A stretch of 64,000 nt of DNA from Clostridium hydrogeniformans DSM 21757 (GCF_000686705.1 NZ_KK366004.1:678364-742363); one strand, 5' to 3'. Shown: positions 35,223 through 45,830, counted from the first letter of the stretch. The notes: generated by a model from the sequence alone, not told the origin. Numbers and translations: made by a program.

Positions 35223-35999
35223 ATGTCCACATTATTGAATAAAACAAGGATGTTAAATAGGATATTACAAAAGTCTGGTACAGAACCAGTAGTATTTGAT
35301 GATATTTGTAAGTTATTAAGTGATGTTTTAAATTGTAATGTTTATATAATAAGCAGAAAAGGAAAAATATTAGGACATAATTTTTCAAACGGATTTGAAT
35401 GTGATGTTGTAAAAGATAATGTTGTAGTAGAAGGAAGATTTCCAGAAGATTACAATGCTAAGCTTCTAAATATTAATGATACAATGCCTAACCTTCCAAA
35501 TAAGGGTGAATGTGTATTTGATGTAGAAGAGGAATGTGAAGCACCAGGAAAGCTTTCAACAATAGTACCTATAATTGGAAATAGAGAGAGGATAGGTACA
35601 TTATTATTAGCTAGATTTGGAGAGCCTTTTACAGATGAAGATTTAGTTATAGTAGAATATAGTGCAACTATAGTTGGTCTTGAAATGTTAAGAGCAAAAC
35701 AAGATCAAATAGAAGAGGAAGCAAGAAAGAAGGCTGTGGTTCAACTTGCAATAGGAACTCTTTCTTATTCTGAGCTTGAAGCTGTAGAGCATATTTTCAA
35801 TGAATTAGATGGTACTGAAGGTTTACTTGTTGCTTCAAAGATAGCAGATAAGGTTGGAATAACTAGATCTGTTATAGTTAATGCTTTAAGAAAATTTGAA
35901 AGTGCTGGAGTCATTGAGTCTAGATCCCTTGGAATGAAGGGAACTCATATAAGAATTTTAAATGAAAAATTATTAGATGAGTTAAATAAAATAAAATAG
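35223..35999 (+). CDS. codY: GTP-sensing transcriptional repressor CodY
   Basis: A 258-aa global regulator that responds to branched-chain amino acids and GTP and controls amino-acid, sporulation and virulence genes. The N-terminal GAF domain spans about residues 1-160 and the C-terminal winged helix-turn-helix ([33 protein letters not shown]; about 203-235, recognition helix [11 protein letters not shown]-like) is canonical. AAGGAGGAG precedes the ATG. It follows topA, as in other clostridia. Confidence 0.97.
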   Translation: MSTLLNKTRMLNRILQKSGTEPVVFDDICKLLSDVLNCNVYIISRKGKILGHNFSNGFECDVVKDNVVVEGRFPEDYNAKLLNINDTMPNLPNKGECVFDVEEECEAPGKLSTIVPIIGNRERIGTLLLARFGEPFTDEDLVIVEYSATIVGLEMLRAKQDQIEEEARKKAVVQLAIGTLSYSELEAVEHIFNELDGTEGLLVASKIADKVGITRSVIVNALRKFESAGVIESRSLGMKGTHIRILNEKLLDELNKIK

Positions 36000-36010
36000 G
36001 TATATTTAAG

Positions 36011-36045
36011 TTAAGGGGGAAGTTGGAATCCTCCTTAATTTTTTT
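36011..36045 (+). terminator. Rho-independent terminator after codY
   Basis: TTAAGGGGGA (36011-36020) pairs with TCCTCCTTAA (36029-36038), one wobble, followed by seven T. Confidence 0.85.
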
Positions 36046-36140
36046 ATATGTACATATAATATATTTAATTAAAAAATATAGATTTAAGCTATATAAGATT
36101 TAAAATAAAGTATAAAGTTACAAAAAATATAAAATACTTA

Positions 36141-36169
36141 TTGATAGTATTTATTTCATATGATATACT
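36141..36169 (+). promoter_or_regulatory. Sigma-A promoter for rpsB-tsf
   Basis: TTGATA (36141-36146), 17-bp spacer, TATACT (36164-36169). Transcription would begin near 36176 and give a leader of nearly 100 nt. Confidence 0.6.
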
Positions 36170-36175
36170 ATCTAA

Positions 36176-36268
36176 GGAATAAAAATACACACACCATATG
36201 ATATTTAAACTGGTGCCTAAGGGCTATTTATTAGATAAATGTATGGTGGAGGAAAAACCAGGAGGGAA
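36176..36268 (+). promoter_or_regulatory. Candidate structured leader of rpsB
   Basis: CACCATA (36192-36198) can pair with TATGGTG (36242-36248) to close a 43-nt loop containing further small pairings (GCCTAAGGGC), directly before the GGAGG ribosome site. Leaders of r-protein operons often bind the encoded protein; S2 autoregulation is known in other bacteria. Here it is inferred from layout only. Confidence 0.35.
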
Positions 36269-36273
36269 AAAAT

Positions 36274-36975
36274 ATGTCAGTAATTTCAATGAAACAATTA
36301 TTAGAAGCTGGTGTTCATTTCGGACATCAAACAAGAAGATGGAACCCTAAAATGGCTCCATACATATTCACAGAGAGAAATGGAATATATATAATCGACC
36401 TTCAAAAGACTGTTAAGAAAGTAGAAGAAGCTTATGACTTCATAAAAGAAGTTGCAGCAGAAGGTAAAGATGTATTATTCGTTGGTACAAAGAAGCAAGC
36501 TCAAGAAGCTATATCTGAAGAAGCAGTAAGATCAGGAATGCACTTTGTAAACAATAGATGGTTAGGTGGAATGTTAACTAACTTCACTACTATAAAGAAA
36601 AGAATAAAGAGATTAGAAGATATCGAAAAGATGCAAGAAGATGGAACTTTTGATGTTCTTCCAAAGAAAGAAGTAATAAAGTTAAAGCTTGAAATGGAAA
36701 AGCTTGAAAAGAACCTAGGTGGAATAAAGAACTTAGATTCACACAACATAGGTGCTTTATTTGTAGTAGATCCAAGAAAAGAAAAGAATGCTATATCTGA
36801 AGCTAAGATATTAGGAATACCAGTTGTAGCTATAGTTGATACTAACTGTGATCCAGAAGAAGTTGATTATGTTATACCAGGAAATGATGATGCTATAAGA
36901 GCGGTTAAGTTAATAACTGCTAAGATGAGCGATGCTATCATGGAAGGTAGACAAGGCGAAGATTCAGCTGAATAA
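36274..36975 (+). CDS. rpsB: 30S ribosomal protein S2
   Basis: A 233-aa small-subunit protein ([69 protein letters not shown]; key residues HFGHQT). AGGAGGG precedes the ATG. It leads the conserved rpsB-tsf-pyrH-frr-uppS-cdsA cluster. Confidence 0.98.
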   Translation: MSVISMKQLLEAGVHFGHQTRRWNPKMAPYIFTERNGIYIIDLQKTVKKVEEAYDFIKEVAAEGKDVLFVGTKKQAQEAISEEAVRSGMHFVNNRWLGGMLTNFTTIKKRIKRLEDIEKMQEDGTFDVLPKKEVIKLKLEMEKLEKNLGGIKNLDSHNIGALFVVDPRKEKNAISEAKILGIPVVAIVDTNCDPEEVDYVIPGNDDAIRAVKLITAKMSDAIMEGRQGEDSAE

Positions 36976-37044
36976 TTAGAACTTTAGAGGTAGGTGGAGT
37001 AAATCCAGTTACCTCTTCCATTAACTTTTAAGGAGGATAAAATT

Positions 37045-37968
37045 ATGATATCTGCAAAAGCGGTTAAAGAATTAAGAGAAAGAACTGGCGCTGGAATGAT
37101 GGACTGTAAGAAAGCTCTTACAGAAACTGAAGGTGATATGGATAAGGCAGTTGAGCTATTAAGAGAAAAGGGATTAGCTGCTGCTGCTAAAAAGGCAGGA
37201 AGAGTTGCTGCTGAAGGAGTAATAGCTACTTATGTTTCAGAAGACAAGAAAACTGCTGGTATAGTAGAAGTTAACTGTGAAACTGACTTTGTTGCTATAA
37301 ATGAGGACTTTATAAACTTTGCAAATAACTTAGCTAAAATGGCTTCATTAACATCAAATACTGAGATTGAAGCTTTAGTTGAAGAAAAGTATATAGCTGA
37401 CGAAACTAAGACAGTTAAGGAATTCTTAACTGAATTAATAGCTAAAATAGGAGAAAACATGAACGTAAGAAGATTTGCTAAGTTCAATGTTGAAAATGGA
37501 ACTATAGCAAGCTACATCCACGGTGGTGGAAGAATCGGTGTTCTTACAAAAGTTGAGTGTGAAAAAGCATCTGATATAACTGAAGTAGTTGCTAAGGACT
37601 TAGCAATGCAAGTTGCAGCTGCTAACCCATTATACTTAGATGAAACTTCTGTTGATCAAGAAGCTATAGAGAAAGAAAAAGAGCTTTTCAGAGTTCAAGC
37701 TTTAAATGAAGGAAAGCCAGAGAATATAGTAGATAAAATGGTAATTGGAAGAGTTAAGAAGTACCTAAAGGAAATCTGCTTAGTAGATCAAGTTTGGGTT
37801 AAGAATGGTGACTATACAATAACTAAATTACTTCAAGAAAAATCTAAGGAAGTTGGAGCTGAAATGAAGGTTACTGATTTCGTAAGATTTGAAAGAGGCG
37901 AAGGAATCGAAAAGAAAGAAGAGAACTTTGCTGAAGAAGTTGCAAAGCAAATGCAACAAGGAAAGTAA
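37045..37968 (+). CDS. tsf: Elongation factor Ts
   Basis: A 307-aa GDP-exchange factor for EF-Tu. The N-terminal UBA-like domain has [20 protein letters not shown] and the core has [13 protein letters not shown] (TDFV motif). Coupled with rpsB. Length is typical of clostridia. Confidence 0.98.
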   Translation: MISAKAVKELRERTGAGMMDCKKALTETEGDMDKAVELLREKGLAAAAKKAGRVAAEGVIATYVSEDKKTAGIVEVNCETDFVAINEDFINFANNLAKMASLTSNTEIEALVEEKYIADETKTVKEFLTELIAKIGENMNVRRFAKFNVENGTIASYIHGGGRIGVLTKVECEKASDITEVVAKDLAMQVAAANPLYLDETSVDQEAIEKEKELFRVQALNEGKPENIVDKMVIGRVKKYLKEICLVDQVWVKNGDYTITKLLQEKSKEVGAEMKVTDFVRFERGEGIEKKEENFAEEVAKQMQQGK

Positions 37969-37971
37969 AAC

Positions 37972-38001
37972 AAAAGAGAACACTGGGTGTTCTCTTTTTT
38001 T
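37972..38001 (+). terminator. Rho-independent terminator after tsf
   Basis: AAAAGAGAACAC (37972-37983), 3-nt loop, GTGTTCTCTTTT with continued T: a 12-bp perfect stem. It separates rpsB-tsf from pyrH-frr in expression level. Confidence 0.9.
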
Positions 38002-38036
38002 AAGATACAATAAGTTGCAAAAATTGGAGGTTTTAA

Positions 38037-38750
<714 letters not shown>

Positions 38751-38765
38751 AGTGGAGGTAAAATT

Positions 38766-39323
38766 ATGATTAAGGAAATAATATCTAAAGCAGAAGAAAA
38801 GATGAAGAAAAGCATTAGTGTATTAAAATCTGATTTATCTACAATGAAAGCTGGAAGAGCTAACCCAACAATGTTAGATAGAATAGAAGTTGAATACTAT
38901 GGCAGCATGTGTCCTTTAAGCCAAGTTGCTAATATTTCAGCTCCAGAACCAAGAATATTATTAATACAACCTTGGGAAAAAAGCACAATAAAGGACATAG
39001 AGAAAGCTATATTAAAGTCTGATTTAGGGTTAACACCATCTAGTGATGGAATAGTTATAAGACTTGTAATACCAGAACTTACAGAAGAAACTAGAAAAAT
39101 TCTTGTTAAAAATGTTAAAAAGGCAGGAGAAGAAACTAAGGTCGCTGTAAGAGCCATAAGAAGAGATGCTAATGATAAAGTTAAGTCCTTAAAAAAGGAT
39201 GGAGATTTATCAGAGGATGAAATAAAGAAAGCTGAAGAAAATATACAAAAGAAAACAGATGCTTTTATAAAAGAAATTGACAATATAATCGTTGCAAAAG
39301 AAAAAGAAATAATGTCTGTATAA
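38766..39323 (+). CDS. frr: Ribosome recycling factor
   Basis: A 185-aa protein that splits post-termination ribosomes together with EF-G. Conserved: [23 protein letters not shown] and [40 protein letters not shown] precedes the ATG. Confidence 0.98.
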   Translation: MIKEIISKAEEKMKKSISVLKSDLSTMKAGRANPTMLDRIEVEYYGSMCPLSQVANISAPEPRILLIQPWEKSTIKDIEKAILKSDLGLTPSSDGIVIRLVIPELTEETRKILVKNVKKAGEETKVAVRAIRRDANDKVKSLKKDGDLSEDEIKKAEENIQKKTDAFIKEIDNIIVAKEKEIMSV

Positions 39324-39357
39324 ATAATAAAACCTGCTTATGGCAGGTTTTATTATT
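39323..39357 (+). terminator. Terminator-like hairpin after frr
   Basis: A perfect 15-bp stem (39323-39337 with 39343-39357) around a 5-nt loop begins at the frr stop; its 3' arm supplies the U-rich stretch. It probably attenuates expression of uppS-cdsA. Confidence 0.75.
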
Positions 39358-39385
39358 AGAGTATGGGTTTTAGGAGGGTAATAAA

Positions 39386-40144
39386 GTGTTCTTTTTTAAG
39401 AGGAGTAAGAAGAAGCACCAAGAAGATCTTCATATAGATTTAGATAATGTTCCAGAACATATAGCTATTATTATGGATGGAAACGGTAGATGGGCTAAAG
39501 CAAAAGGGTTACCTAGAACCATGGGGCATAAAGCTGGAGTTGAAACCATAAGAAATATTGTAAAAGATTGTAGTAATATTGGAATTAAATATTTAACTTT
39601 ATATGCCTTTTCAACAGAAAATTGGAAAAGACCTAAAGATGAAGTTAATGCATTAATGGAGCTTTTAGTGACTTATTTAAGACAAGAGTTTGAAGAGTTA
39701 AATAGAAATAATGTAATAATTAATAATATAGGTGATATTTCTATGTTACCTAAAAGGTGTAGGGAAGAATTAGATTCTGCCTATGAAAGAACTAAAAATA
39801 ACACGGGCCTAACTTTAAATCTTGCTTTGAACTATGGTGGAAGAAAAGAAATCTTAGACGCTGTAAATGGATTAGTAGATGATATAAAAGATGGTAAGCT
39901 TCAATGTACTAAGGTAACAGAAGATATTTTAGAAAGATATTTATATACTAAAGATATGCCAGATCCAGATATAATCATAAGACCAAGTGGGGAGCAAAGA
40001 TTAAGTAATTTCCTTCTTTGGCAATGTGCATATTCTGAGTTTTGGTATTCAAATATAAATTGGCCAGACTTTACTAAAGAAGATTTACATAAAGCTATAT
40101 GGGACTACCAGCATAGGGATAGAAGGTTTGGTGGAATAAAATAA
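39386..40144 (+). CDS. uppS: Undecaprenyl diphosphate synthase (isoprenyl transferase)
   Basis: A 252-aa cis-prenyltransferase that builds the C55 lipid carrier for cell-wall synthesis. IIMDGNGRWAKAKGLPRTMGHKAG with catalytic Asp31, LTLYAFSTENWKRP and RPSGEQRLSNFLLWQ are present. It has a short basic N-terminal extension (KRSKKKHQE) and a GTG start behind TAGGAGGG. Confidence 0.97.
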   Translation: MFFFKRSKKKHQEDLHIDLDNVPEHIAIIMDGNGRWAKAKGLPRTMGHKAGVETIRNIVKDCSNIGIKYLTLYAFSTENWKRPKDEVNALMELLVTYLRQEFEELNRNNVIINNIGDISMLPKRCREELDSAYERTKNNTGLTLNLALNYGGRKEILDAVNGLVDDIKDGKLQCTKVTEDILERYLYTKDMPDPDIIIRPSGEQRLSNFLLWQCAYSEFWYSNINWPDFTKEDLHKAIWDYQHRDRRFGGIK

Positions 40145-40157
40145 AGTAGGTGATTAT

Positions 40158-40952
40158 ATGAGTTTTAATAAAAGATATTTAGGAGCCTTAATTATGGCAC
40201 CCTTTATAATATTCTTATTTTTAGGGGGAATTTATCTAAAGGTTTTAACCTTAGTATTATCATTAATAGGTATACATGAATTATATACAGTAGTTGGTGA
40301 AAAGAATATAAAACCTTTTGCTATCCTTGGATTCCTAGCTACCATAGGACTATTTTTATTAGATAATGATATAACAAAGGTAATATACATATTAATACCT
40401 TTAAGTTTTATATCTTTAATAATACCTGTAATAAATATAAAATATAATTTTATAGATGGAGCCATAACTATTCTTGGATTTTGTTATGTATCCTTATTCT
40501 TTAGTTTTATACCTTTAGTAAATTCCATGGATAATGGAAAGTATCTTCTTTGGCTTGTATTTATAGCATCTTGGCTTTGTGATACAACGGCTTATTATGT
40601 GGGAAGAGCTTTTGGGAAAACTAAGCTTTGTCCAAAGGTAAGTCCTAAGAAGACTGTAGAAGGTTCCTTAGGAGGTCTTCTAGGAGGAGCTATTGGATGT
40701 TTAATATATGGTGTAATAATATCAAAATATGGAGTTAATATACCTCTTTATCACTATTTTATTATAGGAGCACTATGTGGGGTATTTAGCCAATTTGGAG
40801 ATCTTGTGGCATCATCAATAAAAAGATATGTAGGAGTTAAGGATTATAGTAATCTAATTCCAGGACATGGTGGAATATTAGATAGATTTGATAGTATTTT
40901 ATTTTCATCAGTTATAGTGTTCTTTTACCTGTCTTTAATATTGAATTTATAA
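40158..40952 (+). CDS. cdsA: Phosphatidate cytidylyltransferase
   Basis: A 264-aa polytopic membrane enzyme making CDP-diacylglycerol for phospholipids. About eight spans. The C-terminal signature SPKKTVEGSLGG, SQFGDLVASSIKR and KDYSNLIPGHGGILDRFDS is complete. Starts 13 bp after uppS. In most Firmicutes dxr follows directly; here 636 bp and a permease gene intervene. Confidence 0.96.
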   Translation: MSFNKRYLGALIMAPFIIFLFLGGIYLKVLTLVLSLIGIHELYTVVGEKNIKPFAILGFLATIGLFLLDNDITKVIYILIPLSFISLIIPVINIKYNFIDGAITILGFCYVSLFFSFIPLVNSMDNGKYLLWLVFIASWLCDTTAYYVGRAFGKTKLCPKVSPKKTVEGSLGGLLGGAIGCLIYGVIISKYGVNIPLYHYFIIGALCGVFSQFGDLVASSIKRYVGVKDYSNLIPGHGGILDRFDSILFSSVIVFFYLSLILNL

Positions 40953-41136
40953 ATATTAGTAGATTAATATTAGTATATAAGAATAATATATTAAAAGTTT
41001 AAAAGTTTAAAAGTTTTATAAAAGTTATGAATTTATTTAAAAAAGATTTTTTAGATTAAATATTATATGAATTTTAATTAGCATATATTTATTCTCACAT
41101 AGGCATATAATCTTGAATAGAATTTTATAGTAAGAT

Positions 41137-41179
41137 CAAAGACTTTTCACTAAAATTTAGTGGTAAAGTCTTTTTTTTA
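41137..41179 (+). terminator. Rho-independent terminator downstream of cdsA
   Basis: AAAGACTTT...AAAGTCTTT with an inner CACTAAA/TTTAGTG stem and eight T. A long, strong terminator about 185 bp after cdsA that closes the uppS-cdsA transcript. Confidence 0.8.
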
Positions 41180-41296
41180 TTTTAATTTTTAAAATCATAT
41201 TTATAAAGAATGTTCTAGTATATAAGGAGCTATTTTAATAAGAAAGGAAGGTTAGTTAGATGAGAGAGGATATATAAATTTTCATTTTATTAATAA

Positions 41297-41425
41297 ATTT
41301 ATGAAGATAGTATTAATGTTTCTATAATAAATACTAGTAATAAAAATAAAAAAGAAAGCATAAGTAAAATATATAGATTAATTAGGAAGGGGGAAGTAGG
41401 TATTATATCCATAGAACTATATTAA
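41297..41425 (+). pseudogene. Possible decayed coding fragment
   Basis: An open frame of 42 codons without a start codon, preceded by two in-frame stops, with a Ser/Asn/Lys-rich first half and the more protein-like tail RLIRKGEVGIISIELY. The same frame upstream (RIYKFSFY) reads partly open before those stops. It may be the 3' remnant of a lost gene. I recognise no family, and chance is possible in such AT-rich DNA. Confidence 0.2.
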
Positions 41426-41588
41426 TAGAATAGTAGTAAGAATATATGATTTTTATATGGTAATTTTTAATATTATGTTAGCATATGACTTTTTTTACAA
41501 GGGAAGGGGAATAAAAGTACTTTAGATAAAAGCTATATAATATTACACATAAAATGTTATGTAAAGTAAATAAAGTGGGTGAATATAT

Positions 41589-42566
41589 ATGATACATAGA
41601 AAAAGGATAATTAACCTAATAGGACTTCTTTTTATAATAATAGTCATCACCTTAGTTATAAAAAATTATTTTAAACCATTTTTTATAATACTTATATTTT
41701 CTTTAGGAGGAACTCCCATAATTAAGTTAATGGAGAGGCTTCATTTATTTAATAAAAATATTAGGGCCTTAATAAGCATAATAATAATTAATCTTTTAGT
41801 AATTTCTTTATTTTTTTATGTAGGAAATAACATATATGATATTATTAATAGAAATTTAATAGAAAAAGATAGTGATATGATAAAAAATTTCATAGGTTTT
41901 ATATATGATGTAAAAGAAGTTATAAGCTTAAAGATAGGGGATATTAATTTAAATGATTTTAACATAATAAATAAGGGAATAATAACAAAGAGTGCCCTTT
42001 ACACCACAGACAGTATAGTAGCTTATTTTATAGGGAACATAGCATCTTACTTTATATTAAGTGATAAATATGCTATATTAAAATTTGTAAAACTTTTATT
42101 AGGAGACAAAATTTATGATAATCTTTGTAGTAAAACCTCTAATTTAAAAGAGGTTGCAGTAATAGAGGTTATATTAATACTAATTTCTACTTTAATAATT
42201 ATATTAGGTTTTTTTATTTTAAATATACCTAATGGATTTATACTTGGAATAATTTGTGGTATATTAGATATACTTCCCTATGTTGGGACCATATTGGTTT
42301 TTATACCTCTTATAATATATAATATTTTTCTTAAAAATTATTTTATTTCTATAGGGCTTATAGGACTATACTTTTTAGTAGAAATAATAAGACAAATATT
42401 AGAGGCTAAGTTTATTAGCAATAAACTTGATATACATCCTTTAGCCATAATTATTTCTCTTTATATAGGAATAAAGGTTTTTGGAGTAATAGGAGGGCTA
42501 GCTGGGATGGTTTATATTATTTTATCCAAGGAAATACTAATTATAGACCAGGAGGAGACAGAATGA
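41589..42566 (+). CDS. AI-2E family permease
   Basis: A 325-aa integral membrane protein of the AI-2E/YtvI (UPF0118) superfamily: two or three N-terminal spans, a polar central segment (about 80-145), and a C-terminal block of hydrophobic spans with GIICGILDILPYVGT and the ISLYIGIKVFGVIGG motif. Members include transporters for Na+, H+ and other solutes; quorum-signal export is named only from one case. It shares a 4-bp overlap (ATGA) with dxr, so it is translationally coupled to the isoprenoid genes. Substrate unknown. Confidence 0.85.
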   Translation: MIHRKRIINLIGLLFIIIVITLVIKNYFKPFFIILIFSLGGTPIIKLMERLHLFNKNIRALISIIIINLLVISLFFYVGNNIYDIINRNLIEKDSDMIKNFIGFIYDVKEVISLKIGDINLNDFNIINKGIITKSALYTTDSIVAYFIGNIASYFILSDKYAILKFVKLLLGDKIYDNLCSKTSNLKEVAVIEVILILISTLIIILGFFILNIPNGFILGIICGILDILPYVGTILVFIPLIIYNIFLKNYFISIGLIGLYFLVEIIRQILEAKFISNKLDIHPLAIIISLYIGIKVFGVIGGLAGMVYIILSKEILIIDQEETE

Positions 42567-43717
42567 AAAATATATGTATCATAGGTGCAACAGGGTCTGT
42601 TGGAACTCAGACTTTAGATGTAATAAGAGAAGAGAAAGACAGTTTTAACCTTATAGCAATATCGGCTAATTCCAATATAGATAAGGTTATTGAAATCATA
42701 AAAGAATTTAACCCTAAGTTTGTTGTTATGAGTGACGAAGAAGCTTATAAAAAATTAAGAGACTATATAGAGACTATAAATAGCCATATAACTCTATTAT
42801 TTGGTATAGAGGGACTTGAATATATAGCTACATTAGCTGAAGTGGATATGGTGGTTACCTCTATTGTAGGTATGATTGGACTTAGACCTACATTAAAGGC
42901 CATAGAAGCGAAGAAGGATATAGCTTTAGCAAATAAAGAAACTTTAGTAGTTGCAGGAGAAATTGTAATGAAAGCTGCTAAAGACAATGGGGTAAATATA
43001 TTCCCCGTGGATTCAGAACATAGTGCTATATTTCAAAGTCTTCAAGGTAATAGTTTAAAAGATGTAAAAAAGATAATTTTAACAGCTTCTGGAGGGCCTT
43101 TTAGAGGAAAAGAGAGTAAGGATTTAATAAACATTACTCCAGATGAGGCGCTAAAGCATCCTAAGTGGAATATGGGGCGTAAAATTTCCATAGATTCTGC
43201 AACCCTTATGAACAAGGGACTTGAAGTTATAGAAGCTAAGTGGTTATTTGATGTAGATTATAGTGATATACAGGTAGTAGTGCACCCGCAAAGCGTTATA
43301 CATTCCATGGTAGAATATATAGATGGAAGTGTCATTGCTCAACTTGGTAGCACTGATATGAAGCTTCCTATACAATATGCATTAAATTACCCTAAAAGAA
43401 AACCACAGGTATGTTCATCATTAGACTTTTATGAGATTAATAAATTAACCTTTGAAAAGCCAGATATGAGCACATTTAGATGCTTGGAACTTGCTTATGA
43501 GGCTGGGAAAAAGGGAAAACTTATGCCAACTATTTTAAATGGGGCCAATGAAGTTTGTGTAGAATTATTTTTAAGAAATAAAGTTTCTTTTTTACAAATA
43601 GCTGATATAATAGAAGAAGTTATGGGGAAATTTAATTATAATATGGAGGTAACTCTAGAGAATATAATTAAGATGGATGAAGATGTTAGAACATACATAT
43701 ATAATAGATATGAGTAA
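42563..43717 (+). CDS. dxr: 1-deoxy-D-xylulose 5-phosphate reductoisomerase
   Basis: A 384-aa NADPH-dependent enzyme making methylerythritol phosphate, the first committed step of the MEP isoprenoid pathway. GATGSVGTQTLDV (8-20) binds NADPH; DSEHSAIFQ holds metal ligands Asp150 and Glu152; ASGGPFRG and HPKWNMGRKISIDSATLMNKGLE are canonical. Start overlaps the permease stop. Confidence 0.98.
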   Translation: MKNICIIGATGSVGTQTLDVIREEKDSFNLIAISANSNIDKVIEIIKEFNPKFVVMSDEEAYKKLRDYIETINSHITLLFGIEGLEYIATLAEVDMVVTSIVGMIGLRPTLKAIEAKKDIALANKETLVVAGEIVMKAAKDNGVNIFPVDSEHSAIFQSLQGNSLKDVKKIILTASGGPFRGKESKDLINITPDEALKHPKWNMGRKISIDSATLMNKGLEVIEAKWLFDVDYSDIQVVVHPQSVIHSMVEYIDGSVIAQLGSTDMKLPIQYALNYPKRKPQVCSSLDFYEINKLTFEKPDMSTFRCLELAYEAGKKGKLMPTILNGANEVCVELFLRNKVSFLQIADIIEEVMGKFNYNMEVTLENIIKMDEDVRTYIYNRYE

Positions 43718-43732
43718 GGGAGGTTTTGTTAA

Positions 43733-44749
43733 GTGTATTTTGTAATTGCTATATTGGCATTAGGGGTTCTGGTTATCATACATGAGCTTGGTCATTTTAT
43801 TATGGCTAAAGTAAATGGAGTTAAGGTATTAGAGTTTGCCATAGGTATGGGACCAAAACTTTTTAGTATAGAAGGCAAAGAAACTCTTTATTCTATAAGA
43901 ATGTTACCAATAGGTGGATATGTTAAAATGTACGGTGAGGAAGAAGAGGTAGAAGGGGGAGATGAAAGAGCCTTTTCATCTAAAAGTCCTCTTCAAAGAA
44001 TAAGTATAATTGTAGCAGGTCCTATAATGAACTTATTATTACCAGTTTTAATATATACTTTTATAGGAATTAATTATGGTTTTTTAACTCCAGACATCAA
44101 TGGCGTAATTCCTAATTCTCCAGCAGAAGCTTCAAGAATAATGAAGGGAGATAAAATCATTGCCATAAATGATAAAAAGGTAGATACTTGGGAAGATTTA
44201 TCTATGGATATTTTTATGGCAAAGGATTCTACTATAAAACTAAAGGTTCTAAGAAATAGTGCTGTGGAGGAGATAAAATTAACTCCAGAGCTTAATAAAG
44301 AAGAAAATAGATATATGATAGGTATAGAACCTACAAAGATAGAGAATCCAACTTTCTTAGAAGGAATTAATTATGGATTCCGCGAAACTAAGTCTATAAT
44401 TAAACAGACATTTACTGCACTTAAGACCTTAGTTTCAGGAAAAGCTACGGTTAATGATGTAGGAGGACCAGTTTCTATTATAAAAATTTCAGGAGCTGCT
44501 GCTAAGGCAGGGTTATATTCATTATTAAATTTAGCTGCATATATAAGTATTCAGCTAGCTATATTTAATCTATTGCCATTCCCAGCATTAGATGGAGGAT
44601 GGATAGTTTTATTATTAATAGAACTAATATCAAGGAAAAAGGTAAGCGATAGGGTAGTAAGTACTTTAAATTATATAGGTTTCTCAGTATTATTATTATT
44701 AATGCTTTTAGTAACCATTAAGGATATATTATTCCCTATTAAGCTATAG
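43733..44749 (+). CDS. rseP: Site-2 zinc metalloprotease RseP/RasP
   Basis: A 338-aa intramembrane protease that trims anti-sigma factors and signal peptides. HELGH (17-21) provides zinc ligands in the first span; a single PDZ domain lies at about 115-190; the LDGG third-ligand motif is near residue 286. GTG start behind GGGAGG. The dxr-rseP-ispG order is standard in Firmicutes. Confidence 0.96.
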   Translation: MYFVIAILALGVLVIIHELGHFIMAKVNGVKVLEFAIGMGPKLFSIEGKETLYSIRMLPIGGYVKMYGEEEEVEGGDERAFSSKSPLQRISIIVAGPIMNLLLPVLIYTFIGINYGFLTPDINGVIPNSPAEASRIMKGDKIIAINDKKVDTWEDLSMDIFMAKDSTIKLKVLRNSAVEEIKLTPELNKEENRYMIGIEPTKIENPTFLEGINYGFRETKSIIKQTFTALKTLVSGKATVNDVGGPVSIIKISGAAAKAGLYSLLNLAAYISIQLAIFNLLPFPALDGGWIVLLLIELISRKKVSDRVVSTLNYIGFSVLLLLMLLVTIKDILFPIKL

Positions 44750-44760
44750 GAGAGGATAAG

Positions 44761-45810
44761 ATGAACAGAGCAATAACAAAGAAAATAAAGGTTGGAAACA
44801 CATATATAGGAGGAGATTCTCCTGTAAGTGTTCAATCTATGACAAATACAGATACAAGAGACGTAAAGGCTACAGTAAATCAAATAAAAGAGCTTCAAAA
44901 AGCAGGGTGTAACATAATAAGATGTGCAGTACCAGATTGGGAGGCTGCAGAGGCTTTAGGTTCTATATCAAAGGAAATAGATATACCTTTAGTTGCAGAC
45001 ATACATTTTGATTATAGATTAGCATTAGAATCTATAAAAAATGGAGTATCGGCCCTTAGAATAAATCCAGGAAATATAGGAAGTAAGATGAAGCTTGAGA
45101 TGGTAGCTAAGGCGGCTATGGAAAAAGGACTTCCTATGAGGGTTGGAGTAAATAGCGGATCTTTAGAAAGAGATTTGCTTCAAAAATATGGTAGACCTAC
45201 ACCGGAAGCTTTAGCTGAAAGTGCCTTAAGAAATGTTGGATACCTAGAGGATCTTGGATTCTATGATACAGTAATTTCTATAAAATCTTCTGATGTTATG
45301 GAAATGGTAAATAGTTATAGATTGGTTTCAAAACAAACAGACTACCCTCTACATCTTGGTGTAACAGAATCAGGAACAGTATGGAGAGGAACAATAAAAT
45401 CAAGCATAGGAATTGGAACTTTACTTTGTGAAGGTATTGGTGATACAATAAGGGTGTCTTTAACAGGGGATCCTATAGAAGAAATAAAAGTAGGTCGTGA
45501 AATATTAAAGGCTACAGGAAACCTCAATGAAGGAGTACAGTTTGTTTCTTGTCCTACCTGCGGTAGAACTCAGATTAATTTAATAAAAATAGCTGAGGAA
45601 GTTGAAAGTAGATTAGCAGAATGTAATAAAAATATAAAAGTTGCTGTTATGGGCTGTGTTGTAAATGGTCCAGGAGAAGCAAAGGAAGCTGATATAGGAA
45701 TAGCAGGTGGACGTGGAGAAGGAATGATCTTCAAAAAGGGTGTAGTAATTAAAAAAGTTAAAGAAGAAGATTTAGTTGAAGAATTAATGAAAGAAATAGA
45801 GAATATGTAG
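44761..45810 (+). CDS. ispG: 4-hydroxy-3-methylbut-2-en-1-yl diphosphate synthase
   Basis: A 349-aa 4Fe-4S enzyme that makes HMBPP, the next-to-last MEP pathway step. Cluster ligands are Cys264 and Cys267 (CPTC) and Cys299 in GCVVNGPGEA, with Glu306 as fourth ligand. ADIHFDYRLAL and RINPGNIG are conserved barrel segments. The short single-barrel bacterial form. Confidence 0.98.
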   Translation: MNRAITKKIKVGNTYIGGDSPVSVQSMTNTDTRDVKATVNQIKELQKAGCNIIRCAVPDWEAAEALGSISKEIDIPLVADIHFDYRLALESIKNGVSALRINPGNIGSKMKLEMVAKAAMEKGLPMRVGVNSGSLERDLLQKYGRPTPEALAESALRNVGYLEDLGFYDTVISIKSSDVMEMVNSYRLVSKQTDYPLHLGVTESGTVWRGTIKSSIGIGTLLCEGIGDTIRVSLTGDPIEEIKVGREILKATGNLNEGVQFVSCPTCGRTQINLIKIAEEVESRLAECNKNIKVAVMGCVVNGPGEAKEADIGIAGGRGEGMIFKKGVVIKKVKEEDLVEELMKEIENM

Positions 45811-45830
45811 GCTTTTGCCTACATATTTTT
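45802..45830 (+). terminator. Rho-independent terminator after ispG
   Basis: AATATGTAGGC pairs with GCCTACATATT around a TTTT loop, then T-rich. It overlaps the ispG stop and ends just before the polC ribosome site, so polC must have read-through or its own signals. Confidence 0.85.

Larger units (their letters stand above)
40953..41588. other. 636-bp gene-poor region between cdsA and the permease
   Basis: Very AT-rich. It contains an 8-bp tandem repeat (AAAAGTTT-like, about 40991-41017), a terminator at 41137-41179, and an ATG-less open stretch of 42 codons (41297-41425). Its translation (IYEDSINVS, then SKIYRLIRKGEVGIISIELY) looks protein-like and may be a decayed gene. A 5-codon ORF with AAGGAAGG before it begins near 41261. 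No intact gene is supported. Confidence 0.45.

Noticed and set aside
39386-40144. UppS has Pro in RPSGEQRLSNF where Thr is common
   Set aside because: A tolerated variation in a loop near conserved Arg/Ser; all catalytic residues are present, so no loss of function is implied.
40991-41017. Tandem AAAAGTTT repeat as a possible replication or iteron element
   Set aside because: Only about three low-complexity units in AT-rich DNA with no nearby replication gene.
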